This document shows, piece after piece, positions 23,634-33,528 of a DNA stretch of 64,000 nucleotides. The stretch's first letter is position 1; the number at the start of each line of letters is the position of its first letter. The translations under genes and the position numbers were made by a program. Source of the stretch: Flavobacterium profundi (GTDB taxonomy: Bacteria; Bacteroidota; Bacteroidia; Flavobacteriales; Flavobacteriaceae); contig NZ_VDCZ01000005.1 of assembly GCF_006491645.1 (NCBI RefSeq), forward strand, positions 1-64,000. The letters are read 5' to 3'. The notes beneath the pieces were generated by a model, which was given only the letters and a program-made list of their open reading frames with translations, was not told the origin of the DNA and made no database searches.

Positions 23634-25462
23634 TGAAAAAAATAATTCAAAAACTTAGACCTTATTTAAAACCTTTCAAAAATCATATTGGTTGGAATGT
23701 ATTCTATAATATTTTATATGCTTTATTTAGTACATTATCTTATGTGACTTTGTTGCCCATGATGAATGTATTATTTGATAAAACAAAAAGAGTTACAATC
23801 GAACCTATTTATCAAGATATCTTTCATTTAAAAAGTTATTTGGAAAACTTACTCTATTATAAAGTAACACTATTTAGTGATAGTGGCACACCTCAAAAAT
23901 CGCTACTTTTAGTGGTTTCTATAGTAATTTTTACATTTTTACTCAAAAACATATCTGGCTATTTAGCTTCTTATCATATGATGCATTTACGGAATGGTGT
24001 TACTGCTAAATTACGTAATGTGATGTATAAAAAAGTTATCAGCTTACCCGTTTCTTTCTACTCTGAAAAACGAAAAGGAGATGTAATGGCAAGAATGCTT
24101 GGTGATGTAGGTGAAGTACAAAATTCTTTCTTTATGCTATTAGAACTTATTGTAAAAGAACCTTTTACAATCATTTTTTCGATAGCCATGATGTTTGTTT
24201 ATAGCTGGAAACTGACCCTTTTTGTATTCATCTTTATACCGATATCAGGTTTAATTATTTCCAGAGTTGGTAAAAGTTTAAAATCACAATCCTTACGCGC
24301 GCAAAACGAAGGTGGTTACATGATTTCTTTAGTTGAAGAAACACTTACAGGATTAAAAGTGGTAAAAAGCTACAATGCAGAGCCTGTTTTTAAAAATAAA
24401 TTTGCTAGTTCCATAGATCGTTTATTAAATCTTTCCAATAAAATTGGTAAAAAAAATAACTTAGCAGGACCTTTAAGTGAGGTAATGGGTATTATAACCA
24501 TTGCTATTCTTCTCTTTTATGGAGGAACTCTAGTTTTAGAAGACAAAACTCTTGACGGAGCCATCTTTTTGGTTTTCATGGGATTAGCCTATAACATTCT
24601 TACACCTGCCAAAGCCATTTCTAAAGCTTCTTATGCAGTAAAAAATGGTATTGCTGCGGCTGATCGTGTTTTTGAAATTTTAGAACAAGAAAACACCATT
24701 GATACGAAAGAAAATGCTTTAGTAAAAAATACTTTTGAAAACGAAATTTCTATTGAAAATATCAACTTTAGATATGGAGATGAAAATGTACTTAAGAATT
24801 TCTCTATAAAAGTACCTAAAGGAAAAACGGTTGCTTTAGTAGGACAATCCGGTTCTGGAAAAAGTACGATTGCAAATTTATTAACGCGTTTTTACGACGT
24901 GAACGAAGGTAGCATTAAAATTGATGGAACCAATATTAAAGACTGGAACATTCATTCTTTAAGAAGTTTGATGGGATTAGTTACGCAAGATTCTATCCTA
25001 TTTAACGATACGATCAAACAAAACATTTTGATTGGTAAACCAGATGCAACAGATGAAGAAATCATTGAAGCTTTAAAAATTGCGAATGCTTACGAATTTG
25101 TAAAAGATTTACCTCTTGGCATTGAGACCAATATCGGTGATGCGGGTGGAAAATTATCAGGCGGACAAAAACAACGTTTGTCTATTGCTCGCGCAGTCTT
25201 GAAAAATCCTCCAATCATGATTCTAGATGAGGCGACTTCTGCTTTAGATACAGAAAGTGAAAAGTTAGTACAAGTTGCTTTGGAAAACATGATGCAAAAT
25301 CGTACTTCTGTTGTTATTGCACACCGTTTGTCTACTATTCAAAAAGCAGATACTATTGTAGTAATGCAAAAAGGAGAAATCGTAGAACAAGGAACACATG
25401 CGGATCTTTTAGCTAAAGATGGAATGTATGCTAAATTGGTTTCTATGCAATCTTTTGAATAA
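23633..25462 (+). CDS. MsbA-type ABC exporter (fused ATPase and permease)
   Basis: This 609-residue protein has an N-terminal six-helix membrane domain (about 15-330) and a C-terminal nucleotide-binding domain with Walker A GQSGSGKST, signature LSGGQKQR, Walker B IMILDEATSAL and H-loop AHRLST. It works as a homodimer. The type commonly exports lipid A-core or other lipids; the substrate here is inferred from family only. Translation starts inside the stop codon of the mutase gene. Confidence 0.9.
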   Translation: MKKIIQKLRPYLKPFKNHIGWNVFYNILYALFSTLSYVTLLPMMNVLFDKTKRVTIEPIYQDIFHLKSYLENLLYYKVTLFSDSGTPQKSLLLVVSIVIFTFLLKNISGYLASYHMMHLRNGVTAKLRNVMYKKVISLPVSFYSEKRKGDVMARMLGDVGEVQNSFFMLLELIVKEPFTIIFSIAMMFVYSWKLTLFVFIFIPISGLIISRVGKSLKSQSLRAQNEGGYMISLVEETLTGLKVVKSYNAEPVFKNKFASSIDRLLNLSNKIGKKNNLAGPLSEVMGIITIAILLFYGGTLVLEDKTLDGAIFLVFMGLAYNILTPAKAISKASYAVKNGIAAADRVFEILEQENTIDTKENALVKNTFENEISIENINFRYGDENVLKNFSIKVPKGKTVALVGQSGSGKSTIANLLTRFYDVNEGSIKIDGTNIKDWNIHSLRSLMGLVTQDSILFNDTIKQNILIGKPDATDEEIIEALKIANAYEFVKDLPLGIETNIGDAGGKLSGGQKQRLSIARAVLKNPPIMILDEATSALDTESEKLVQVALENMMQNRTSVVIAHRLSTIQKADTIVVMQKGEIVEQGTHADLLAKDGMYAKLVSMQSFE

Positions 25463-25470
25463 ACCCTACT

Positions 25471-25923
25471 ATGAAAAAAATAGCTTTCTTTTTTATTGTA
25501 ACAGCGTTGGTTAGTTTAAGTTTTTCCTCTTTACGAACGGGTAGCAATCCCGCTGATGCTATTGTAGGAACTTGGTTAACGGCTGGTGAGGACAATGCTA
25601 AGATTGAAATTTACGAATCGAATGCAAAATACTACGGTAAAATAGTATGGTTAAAAAATCCTCTTCGAGAAGGCAAAAAAGCTTTGGATGTAAACAATCC
25701 TGATAAAAGTAAGAGAACCAACCCTATTTTAGGATTGCAAATTATTTCTGGATTTGAATACAATTCGGAAGATAAAATTTGGGAAAACGGAAAAATATAC
25801 GATCCGCAATCGGGTAAAACCTATAGTTGTCATCTTAAAAAAGAAGGCAATACTTTAAAAGTTAGAGGTTACATCGGCATTTCCTTATTAGGTCGTACGG
25901 AAATTTGGACAAAAGTAGATTAA
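25471..25923 (+). CDS. DUF2147 exported protein
   Basis: This 150-residue protein has a signal peptide (about 1-19, AFFFIVTALVSLSFSS) and a DUF2147 domain with the typical IVGTWLTAGEDNAKIEIYE start and GYIGISLLGRTEIWTKV end. The function of the family is unknown. It follows the ABC exporter by eight bases and belongs to the same operon. Confidence 0.85.
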   Translation: MKKIAFFFIVTALVSLSFSSLRTGSNPADAIVGTWLTAGEDNAKIEIYESNAKYYGKIVWLKNPLREGKKALDVNNPDKSKRTNPILGLQIISGFEYNSEDKIWENGKIYDPQSGKTYSCHLKKEGNTLKVRGYIGISLLGRTEIWTKVD

Positions 25924-25952
25924 TTTCTACTCCAACTATTTTAAAAATTTAC

Positions 25953-25960
25953 TACATTTG
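25953..25960 (+). promoter_or_regulatory. -7 element TACATTTG
   Basis: TACATTTG lies 18 bases before the ATG at 25979 and argues against the upstream TTG start at 25958, which is part of this element. Confidence 0.5.
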
Positions 25961-25978
25961 AGAGGAAACGGCTTCCAT

Positions 25979-26680
25979 ATGCATGTAAATAGTCCTGACA
26001 TTAAATTATCTGATAACGACCAACTTGTGGTTTGGAAATATTTGGATTTATCCAAGTTTTTAGACATGCTTTTATCGCAAAAGTTATTCATGTCGCGTTC
26101 GGATAAATTTGAAGACCAATACGAAGGTACTTTTTCCGAACCCACCTTTGAAGAAATTAAAAAAATTGCAGCCAACAATCCCAAGTTTTTAGATTATTAT
26201 AAATCACATCGTGAAAAAGTAGTGGTGAGTAGTTGGCATGCCAATGAATATGAATCTTTTGCAATGTGGCAAATTTTCACTAAAAACAATGAAGGTTTAG
26301 CCATACAATCGACCATTGGAAGGTTAAAAAAAGCTCTAATTGTAGAAAAACATTTTGAGCAATATATTGGTGAAGTCAATTATATCGATTACAAGAAAGA
26401 ATACATCCCTTTTGAAGATACATTTTTCCCTTTTTTATTCAAACGAAAAAGTTTTCAATACGAACGTGAAATACGAATAATTTCAGATGTAAGTCATTCG
26501 CAAATGTCAATTAATGAAGGATTAAAAATAGATGTAATAATCAATGAATTGATTGAAAAAATTTACATCCATCCCAAAAGCGAAAATTGGTATAAAAACC
26601 TAGTAGTTCAAATGGTGAAAAAACTCGGTTATGAAATTGCTATTGAAAAATCCGATTTAGAAAGTGATATATTAATCTAG
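25979..26680 (+). CDS. DUF2971 protein
   Basis: This protein of about 233 residues matches DUF2971, with the opening pattern KYLDLSKFLDMLLSQKLFMS-RSDKFEDQYEGTF and later VVVSSWHANEYESFAMWQIF, which are typical of the family. The biochemical role is unknown. A short stretch after the stop (26680-26725) contains the sequence TTAGAATT three or four times as a tandem repeat. Confidence 0.85.
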   Translation: MHVNSPDIKLSDNDQLVVWKYLDLSKFLDMLLSQKLFMSRSDKFEDQYEGTFSEPTFEEIKKIAANNPKFLDYYKSHREKVVVSSWHANEYESFAMWQIFTKNNEGLAIQSTIGRLKKALIVEKHFEQYIGEVNYIDYKKEYIPFEDTFFPFLFKRKSFQYEREIRIISDVSHSQMSINEGLKIDVIINELIEKIYIHPKSENWYKNLVVQMVKKLGYEIAIEKSDLESDILI

Positions 26681-26789
26681 AATTTAGAAATTAGAATTTA
26701 GAATTCAGAGGTTAGAATTTCATAGGATTTACTTTTCGTTATTTTTTCATCTGATTACCAAAAAAGAACTTTATAGGTAGAAAATGATT

Positions 26790-27587
26790 TTATATTCCGT
26801 TATTTTCTATATTAAATTTTAAACAGATTAATTGAACTATTAAATCAATCTTTGTTCCAATTACAACAGTTTTATTTTTAATTGGCCAATCTGTCATAAT
26901 AGCTATTAACTTTGGTTCTGAATTTGGAATTAATATTTCAAGTGGATTCGTAAACCATAGACCACAACCACTCATTCCAAACAAATCTGGTCCCATAGTT
27001 ATTTTAACTTTTCTTGTATTTACAGTTCTTTTTCTATCATATTTAATTATTATATTTCTTTTTTCATCACGATTTAGTAGCTTGTACGTTTTTAGAGGTT
27101 CAGGATAATTATAATGAAAAAAAACGTTAGAATGAAAGCTCTTTTTAGAAACTGAATATTCAGAGAATGTAGTTGGATATCCAAGAAAAGTATAGAATGT
27201 GTCTTGTACTGTATGATTAGTTAAAATATTTTCTTCTGATAAGAAATTGTAGTGATTATGTAATTCTTTCACAGTATAATCATCGAGTTTCATGAACGCT
27301 ATATCTATCGGATCATTCTCTCTACTCTTCTCAAAATTTGAATAAGTAATTAATCCTCCAGGTCTCAATAATTTATCAGACCCTAAAGGTATTTTTAAAT
27401 CGTCTCGTAAATCTATTACATGTGCAGCAGTTAGAAGAAAATGATGTTCTTTGATTCTAACAAAAACTGCACTCCCATAAACCTTATATCCAAAACCATC
27501 ATCAATTAATAATTTTGTGGTATATTTTTGAGCTTTTGAAATATGTTCAAAATGACGTTTTTCATAAATTTCACTCAAGTCTACCAT
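26790..27587 (-). CDS. trypsin-like serine protease
   Basis: This 265-residue protein has the trypsin-fold triad: His in FLLTAAHVID, Asp in NDPIDIAFMKL, and Ser in FGMSGCGLWF. It has no signal peptide, which is unusual for the fold, so it may act in the cytoplasm. It begins 21 bases after the EF-hand-like lipoprotein gene on the same strand. Proteases of this sort are sometimes found as effectors in immune systems, but nothing nearby supports that here. Confidence 0.75.
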   Translation of the reverse strand: MVDLSEIYEKRHFEHISKAQKYTTKLLIDDGFGYKVYGSAVFVRIKEHHFLLTAAHVIDLRDDLKIPLGSDKLLRPGGLITYSNFEKSRENDPIDIAFMKLDDYTVKELHNHYNFLSEENILTNHTVQDTFYTFLGYPTTFSEYSVSKKSFHSNVFFHYNYPEPLKTYKLLNRDEKRNIIIKYDRKRTVNTRKVKITMGPDLFGMSGCGLWFTNPLEILIPNSEPKLIAIMTDWPIKNKTVVIGTKIDLIVQLICLKFNIENNGI

Positions 27588-27608
27588 AAAATCAAATATA
27601 CTATACTT

Positions 27609-28328
27609 TTAAATAGGCCTATATTCCTCTACTTTCCATTCGTCTGCTAATAAATTAACCGAATGGTAATGCACTTTATCGTTCTTATCAAAAGCACCGT
27701 TTTTATTAATATCTTCAATACATCTAAAATACAGTCGGTTTTGTACTTCGATAATGTTCCAATCGATAAGTTCTTGTAAAGGTTCTGATAATTTAGTAAA
27801 ACCAGAACCATCTATATTGCTGATATACAAGGATTTAATATCATTTTGATTCACCTTACCATCGATATTCGTATCAGAATCTACTAAAATATAGACTAAA
27901 ATTTGCTTTTTAGTTTTATCTGCAATAGTATTCAAATAGGTTACCGTTTGAATTTGAATAGTTTTATCAGTTAATTCTTTTACCGAAGTAGAATCGATAT
28001 GTTGAAATTTTAAATTTTCAAAATAACCTGTCAATTCAAAACGGTTGTAATTAGAAATAGCATAACTTACTTGATTGGTTTTACTAGAACCATAGACTCT
28101 GCTGTAATCATCATATACGCGAACATCTCCAACGGGATGAATCAAAAATTTTGTTCCTTCCATTAAAATAGGTAAATCGGCTATCTTAATAGAAGAAGTA
28201 TCTATTTTTTTCTGTTCCGTAGGTCTTTTCGTTTCTTCATAGATAACTTTAGGAGTTGTTTTTTCTTGTTTACAACTCACTAAAAAAACAATAATCAAAC
28301 AAGGGAGATATTTTATAATGTAATTCAT
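27609..28328 (-). CDS. lipoprotein with EF-hand-like calcium loops
   Basis: This 239-residue protein has a lipoprotein signal peptide (lipobox FLVSC at about 15-19). Two acidic loops resemble EF-hand or dockerin calcium sites: DSDTNIDGKVNQND near 150 and DINKNGAFDKND near 215. It is expected at the cell envelope. The gene is upstream of the protease and in the same operon. Confidence 0.75.
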   Translation of the reverse strand: MNYIIKYLPCLIIVFLVSCKQEKTTPKVIYEETKRPTEQKKIDTSSIKIADLPILMEGTKFLIHPVGDVRVYDDYSRVYGSSKTNQVSYAISNYNRFELTGYFENLKFQHIDSTSVKELTDKTIQIQTVTYLNTIADKTKKQILVYILVDSDTNIDGKVNQNDIKSLYISNIDGSGFTKLSEPLQELIDWNIIEVQNRLYFRCIEDINKNGAFDKNDKVHYHSVNLLADEWKVEEYRPI

Positions 28329-28376
28329 AATCTGAAATATATAATCAAATATACTAATTTTTTTGACTGCTTTTAT

Positions 28377-30839
28377 TTATAAATGCGCGATTAACTTTAC
28401 ATTAAAAACCCTTGTGGTTAAATAGTTTGGCACACCATATTGAGATTTGGTATACACATCTCTAACCCAAGTATTTGTAATGGCATTCTGATTATTAAAC
28501 AAATTGAATATTTCTAATCCTAAAGAAAAATCAGTAAAAGGTTTCAACCATTTTTTACTGGATTGAATCTCATGATCTTTAAAAACATATGAAAATCCAA
28601 CATCCGCTCTACGGTAATCTTTTAATCGCAACTGATAGTCATATGGATCTGCATAAGAAGGAGAACCACCTGGTAAACCAGTGTTGTAAACCAAATTCAA
28701 ATACACTTTAAAATTCGGAATATTTGGCATATAATCTTGAAACAATAAACCAAATTTTAACCTTTGATCGGTTGGTCTTGCAATATAACCTCTATCATTC
28801 TGATTTTCTTCTGTTTTTAAATAACCAAAACTAAACCAAGATTCAGTACCTGGCACAAATTCCCCATTCAAACGCGCATCAAAACCATAGGCATACGCTT
28901 CTGCATCATTGTTGGCACGATAACGAATTCTTACATTATCAATCGTATAGGTATTTACATCCGTAATTTTTTTATAATACGCTTCACTAACCAATTTAAA
29001 AGGTCGGGTCCACAATTTAAAACTATAATCATTACTCACTACTAAATGCACCGATTTTTGTGCTTTAACATTGGGTTGCACCACACCATCATAATCTCTT
29101 AGCTCTCTGTAAAAAGGAGGTTGGTAATACATTCCTCCAGAAATTCGGAACAACATATCCTTTTCCCAATTCGGTTTAATCGCAAATTGTCCTCTAGGAG
29201 AAATCACAAATTGACTATCTCCATCCACACTATTAGCATTCTTTACTTGCCATTGATGTCCTCTTACACCAAGATTCATCCAATATTTATGTTCACCAAA
29301 TGTGCCTTTGTAATTCCATTGCGCATATCCAGAAATACGATTAATGGTAGTATAATTAGTTGCTCTTCTATTTTGATAGGGTGCTAAAGGTCCAACATAA
29401 GGATTATAAGGCTGATCATTTTGGTAATCCAAAATTGGTGCTGGTAAAGAAAAACCAGCAGAATCAATTACTTCCCATTCTACAATTCGATCACGAATAT
29501 CTTCTTTGGTGTATTTAATTCCCCATTCAATTTGCGTTTTTTCATTGATTTCATGAAATCCTTTGGTTTCTGCATTAAATATTAAAGCATCTAAATCATT
29601 TCTAGCGTGACTTAATTGCGAACCAATTCCTCTAGAATACACTACATTTCCAAACGTTTCCGAACCAATATTAGAATCTACTTCACCCAAACGATATTGA
29701 GCTAAAATATCATAATATTCTTGTTCTTGCGTATGATATGTTGAAGCAATGAATTTCAGTTTATTGTTTGCATTGTATTGGTAAACCGATTTAAAAGCAC
29801 CAAATAAAGTCAAGTATTTATCTTTTTCTTGTCCGTCATAAACAACCACAAGAGCAATCGGTTCACTTACCGTTCCAAAATTAGTCTGACGTGTTAAGGG
29901 TTCGTAATTGTATTTATTTTGAGAAATATTACCTAAAAAGCTCCAACTCCATTTTGTAGAGGCATTAAAGTTCACTAAAGTTTGCACATCGGCAAAAGAA
30001 GGTCTAAAATTAGTTTCTGTTTCTTTGCTGTTTACCAATAAACTATTGTCTCGATAACGAATACCCGTTATATTACTCCATTTTTGATTTTTAGAAACCG
30101 CTTCTACGGTAGCACTTCCACCCATTAAACTGGCTTCAATACCTGCTGCAAATTGTTTGGGATTACGATAGGTAATATCTAAAACGGAAGACAATTTGTC
30201 ACCATATTTCGCCTGAAATCCTCCTGCTGAAAAATCAACATTTTCAACCATATTAGTATTCGTAAAACTTAAACCTTCTTGTTGTCCAGAACGAATTAAA
30301 AACGGACGATATACTTCTATTTCATTTACATACACTAAATTTTCATCATAATTTCCTCCTCTCACCGCATAGGAAGTACTCAACTCATTATTAGAATACA
30401 CTCCAGGTAAGGTCTTTAGTACATTTTCAATTCCAGCATTCGCTCCAGGTATTGTTCGTATTACAACTGGATCAATAGAAGTAACCCCTTCTACTCTTTT
30501 TTTACTTGTTCCAGTAACGGTAACAGGTCCTATTTGATTGACTCTATCATTTAACACTGGATAAAATTCGAAATCTTCATTCTTTTTTAAAGTTGTGATG
30601 ATGGTAGCACTTTTGAAGGATACGTGAGAAAAAACGATAGTAATTTCTTTTTCTGCTGGAACTTCTAAAGAATAGAAACCATTTTTATTGGTTTCAGTTC
30701 CTTTATCTCCAACACTTACGGTTACTTTTTCGATAGGATTATTAAACTCGTCTAAAATAACACCTTTAATTCTTGCTGTTTGTGCCAAAATAAATTGTGC
30801 TAAAAAGCAAAAGAAGACTAAAAAAATTCGTTTTTTCAA
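28377..30839 (-). CDS. TonB-dependent outer-membrane receptor with CarboxypepD_reg domain
   Basis: This 820-residue protein has a signal peptide (about 1-19), a carboxypeptidase-regulatory-like domain (about 22-100), a plug domain (about 115-220) and a 22-strand-type beta-barrel. The start codon appears to be TTG at 30839; no better ATG is close, and the signal peptide MKKRIFLVFFCFLAQFILAQ begins there. Substrate is unknown. It starts 11 bases after the M23 peptidase gene, so they are cotranscribed. Confidence 0.9.
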   Translation of the reverse strand: MKKRIFLVFFCFLAQFILAQTARIKGVILDEFNNPIEKVTVSVGDKGTETNKNGFYSLEVPAEKEITIVFSHVSFKSATIITTLKKNEDFEFYPVLNDRVNQIGPVTVTGTSKKRVEGVTSIDPVVIRTIPGANAGIENVLKTLPGVYSNNELSTSYAVRGGNYDENLVYVNEIEVYRPFLIRSGQQEGLSFTNTNMVENVDFSAGGFQAKYGDKLSSVLDITYRNPKQFAAGIEASLMGGSATVEAVSKNQKWSNITGIRYRDNSLLVNSKETETNFRPSFADVQTLVNFNASTKWSWSFLGNISQNKYNYEPLTRQTNFGTVSEPIALVVVYDGQEKDKYLTLFGAFKSVYQYNANNKLKFIASTYHTQEQEYYDILAQYRLGEVDSNIGSETFGNVVYSRGIGSQLSHARNDLDALIFNAETKGFHEINEKTQIEWGIKYTKEDIRDRIVEWEVIDSAGFSLPAPILDYQNDQPYNPYVGPLAPYQNRRATNYTTINRISGYAQWNYKGTFGEHKYWMNLGVRGHQWQVKNANSVDGDSQFVISPRGQFAIKPNWEKDMLFRISGGMYYQPPFYRELRDYDGVVQPNVKAQKSVHLVVSNDYSFKLWTRPFKLVSEAYYKKITDVNTYTIDNVRIRYRANNDAEAYAYGFDARLNGEFVPGTESWFSFGYLKTEENQNDRGYIARPTDQRLKFGLLFQDYMPNIPNFKVYLNLVYNTGLPGGSPSYADPYDYQLRLKDYRRADVGFSYVFKDHEIQSSKKWLKPFTDFSLGLEIFNLFNNQNAITNTWVRDVYTKSQYGVPNYLTTRVFNVKLIAHL

Positions 30840-30850
30840 TTATTCCAACT

Positions 30851-32536
30851 TTAATTGTTCATAAAAAAATGCGACTCAAAGGTAGCTGAATTTTGCATAT
30901 TATCGGTTACTACAACTTTAAAATCGTTTTTACCTTTTATATACTTATTATCACTTAACGCATGAATTAGCTTTTTAGTCTTATAATCATATTCCATTAA
31001 TATCCATTCTCCATTTAAATAGGCATTATAGGTATCAATTCCAGATAGATTGTCTGCAATAGAAACACTCAAGGTTTTTTGATTTTTCAAATCTTTACCT
31101 TCTACAAAATTCACATTATAAATTCTTGGCGCTATCGTATCAATGCCTAATTTGTAAGTATCCAAATCTCTTACACGTGTAGAAAAAGTAGTTCCTTTTC
31201 TATAGGTTTTGTTGTAATACAATTTATACCCTTCTACTGAGGCAATAAAGGTTTTATCCAAAAGATTCGTAGGTATATCTTCTACATCATTAAAAGTGAT
31301 GGTAATATTTTTTTGAATCGGAATATTTTTCTCTGAAAAACGCAATATGCCATTCTTTACTTCAAAATCAAACTTAAAATCATCATAAAAAGCATTTTCT
31401 GGAACATAGATAGAGACATTGTCTTTTGTATAATTATTTTCAACTTTGGACCGCAAGGTATATGGTTTCTCACTTTCTGTTTTCAAAATAGTGGCTTGTT
31501 GATTTTGATATTCAATGGGAATAATAATTGTTGTTTTATTTCCATGATAATCAAACAATTCAATCTTATAATTATAACTTGCGTTAGGCTGTGTATTGAT
31601 CACACCATTGTTTTTACTAAACTTAATTACCGACAAGGGATAAGGACTGTAATGAAACAAACGTTGTACTCTTTGATTCATTGCTTTATAGCGTTCATAG
31701 TCAATTAAATTATTAATGTATCGCGATTCATCAAATGAAAAAGTTTCAAAATCATATTGATAATACAACACTCCATTTAGATAAGCATTCACTTTATACA
31801 ATCCGTTTTTGTTATAGGGATTGGTACAATAATCATAAGCATTAATACCAAAACCTATTTTTCCATTGGTAAACACTTTAGAAGCTAAATACGAGCCATC
31901 CGCTTGTTTATTATATGAAATTGCAATCGGTTTTTGGGATTTATTTACAGATGCACTATCCATAGGATACGCTATTATTCCTTGTAAAAAAGGTTCTCTT
32001 TTATCGGAAACGAATTTAGTAAAACCAAAATGCAAAGGATTGACTATTTTTTCCGTTTTAACATCGCGAAATTCAAAATGCAAATGAGGTCCACCACTTC
32101 CTCCAGAATTTCCAGAAAAGGCAATCACATCACCTTGTTTCACCTTAAGTTCACTTGCGTTTGGAAACATTTCAACTTCAAATGATTTTTGAGCATATTG
32201 TTGCTTTTTAATATAGGTTTCAATAGCTCCATTGGCTTCACGCAAATGTCCATAAACAGACACGTAACCATTAGGATGTGTTACATAAATTGCTTTTCCA
32301 TAACCAAAAGTTGAAATTTTAATTCTAGAAACATAACCTTCAGCTACCGCGAAAACGGGTAAACCTTCTTTTTTATTGGTTTTAATATCTAAACCAGCGT
32401 GAAAATGATTGGAACGTAATTCTCCAAAAGAACCAGATACATCTATTGGAATAGATAATGGAGAAATAAAGCCGTCAGGGTAATTAGTCTGCCCAAATAG
32501 GGAAACCGAACAAAATAGGATAATAATAAGTCTCAT
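30851..32536 (-). CDS. M23 (LytM-type) peptidase family protein
   Basis: This 561-residue exported protein has a signal peptide (about 1-15) and an N-terminal LytM domain (about 35-175) with the zinc ligands in NHFHAGLDIK and GPHLHFEF. The rest is beta-rich. Such enzymes cut peptidoglycan cross-links or other glycine-rich peptides. It precedes the TonB receptor gene in an operon, an arrangement common in Bacteroidota. Confidence 0.88.
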   Translation of the reverse strand: MRLIIILFCSVSLFGQTNYPDGFISPLSIPIDVSGSFGELRSNHFHAGLDIKTNKKEGLPVFAVAEGYVSRIKISTFGYGKAIYVTHPNGYVSVYGHLREANGAIETYIKKQQYAQKSFEVEMFPNASELKVKQGDVIAFSGNSGGSGGPHLHFEFRDVKTEKIVNPLHFGFTKFVSDKREPFLQGIIAYPMDSASVNKSQKPIAISYNKQADGSYLASKVFTNGKIGFGINAYDYCTNPYNKNGLYKVNAYLNGVLYYQYDFETFSFDESRYINNLIDYERYKAMNQRVQRLFHYSPYPLSVIKFSKNNGVINTQPNASYNYKIELFDYHGNKTTIIIPIEYQNQQATILKTESEKPYTLRSKVENNYTKDNVSIYVPENAFYDDFKFDFEVKNGILRFSEKNIPIQKNITITFNDVEDIPTNLLDKTFIASVEGYKLYYNKTYRKGTTFSTRVRDLDTYKLGIDTIAPRIYNVNFVEGKDLKNQKTLSVSIADNLSGIDTYNAYLNGEWILMEYDYKTKKLIHALSDNKYIKGKNDFKVVVTDNMQNSATFESHFFMNN

Positions 32537-32671
32537 GTGCGTATAGTATATTTAGGCTAAAATAATAAAAAAACTTTTATGATTTGAAGGAAATAAAGGC
32601 TTTTTATAAGTAGTTAATAATCAAAATATTAAAAAAAATACAAATAAAAATATAATTTTTTACAAAAAGTA

Positions 32672-32702
32672 TTGTTATTATCCAATAGTAATACTAATTT
32701 TG
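32672..32702 (+). promoter_or_regulatory. promoter of the zapB-like/zapA operon
   Basis: TTG (32672-32674), 20 bases, then TAATTTTG (32695-32702) matches the Bacteroidota consensus well. Confidence 0.65.
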
Positions 32703-32729
32703 TAGAAATAGAAATGAATTTTATCATTG

Positions 32730-33020
32730 ATGAATGGATTATCTGAACTAATTGATTCTCTTGAAATTAAATTTTTCAAGCTCAACCAAAAGTTGGTACA
32801 CCTTGAAAAAATAAACAAAGAATTAGTTGAAAAAATTAAAGTTTCTGAAGATATTCAAAAACAACAAGCAGCTGAAATAGCTGAATTGAAAGATAATATT
32901 GATAATTTGAAGATGGTAAATTCACTATTAGGCAGTGAAGAAAATAAAAGAGAAACGAAACTCAAAATAAATTCATTAATACGAGAAATTGATTATTGCA
33001 TAGCACAACTTTCTAATTAG
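32730..33020 (+). CDS. coiled-coil protein upstream of zapA (ZapB-like)
   Basis: This protein of about 96 residues is nearly all coiled coil (about 5-75) with heptads rich in L, K and E. Start is ATG at 32730; a TTG three bases earlier is also possible. It lies six bases before zapA in an operon. A role in cell division, like ZapB, is likely from context and structure but not proven by sequence. Confidence 0.7.
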   Translation: MNGLSELIDSLEIKFFKLNQKLVHLEKINKELVEKIKVSEDIQKQQAAEIAELKDNIDNLKMVNSLLGSEENKRETKLKINSLIREIDYCIAQLSN

Positions 33021-33026
33021 AGAGGC

Positions 33027-33320
33027 ATGAGTGAAAAATTAAAAATTAAAATATCGATTGCAGACCGCGTGTATCCTTTAACTATTGAGGATTCGCAAGA
33101 AGAAGGATTAAGAAGAGCTTCAAAAAAAATCGATACTATGATTAAAGAATTTGAAGAAAACTATGCCGTGAGAGACAAACAAGATGTTTTAGCCATGTGT
33201 GCGCTTCAGTTTGCATCACAAACAGAACAGAAACAAATTGACAACTCACAAGAGTATGAAATAGCATTACAGCGTTTAAGGAATTTAGATAAAAAAGTGA
33301 GTGATTTACTCTATAAATAA
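33027..33320 (+). CDS. zapA: cell division protein ZapA
   Basis: This 97-residue protein starts MSEKLKIKISIADRVYPLTI and contains the ZapA pattern LRRASKKIDTMIKEF (with G before it) and QDVLAMCALQFA. ZapA binds and bundles FtsZ at the Z ring. It is followed by the 6S RNA gene, an arrangement with parallels in many bacteria where ssrS sits beside zapA. Confidence 0.9.
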   Translation: MSEKLKIKISIADRVYPLTIEDSQEEGLRRASKKIDTMIKEFEENYAVRDKQDVLAMCALQFASQTEQKQIDNSQEYEIALQRLRNLDKKVSDLLYK

Positions 33321-33349
33321 AGACGTTCTTACATACAAACAAAGATACT

Positions 33350-33507
33350 GCCTACATTAGTATATATTTGATAAACTCAACACTAACAAATTAAAATGAG
33401 TGAATCTTCGTAACTATTGCAAGCCCTTCAGTGGGAAGCATGAAATGCGAGTTAGCTCAAAACTTGTCTTTACGAGTTTATACAAACACCTAATGTAGGC
33501 TTTTTTT
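33350..33507 (+). ncRNA. ssrS: 6S RNA (6S-Flavo type)
   Basis: A long closing stem GCCTACATTAG/CTAATGTAGGC is followed inside by a second stem TTTGATAAACTC/GAGTTTATACAAA, a large central bubble and an apical hairpin region, and it ends in a T run (33501-33507). Length, structure and position between zapA and rny match the 6S RNA of flavobacteria. It sequesters RNA polymerase holoenzyme when growth slows. Confidence 0.8.
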
Positions 33508-33528
33508 ATATAATTTATTTAACAAACT

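Noticed and set aside
26790..27587. Defence system built on the trypsin-like protease and the DUF2971 gene
   Set aside because: The genes are on opposite strands and the other neighbours are ordinary envelope genes; nothing more supports a system.
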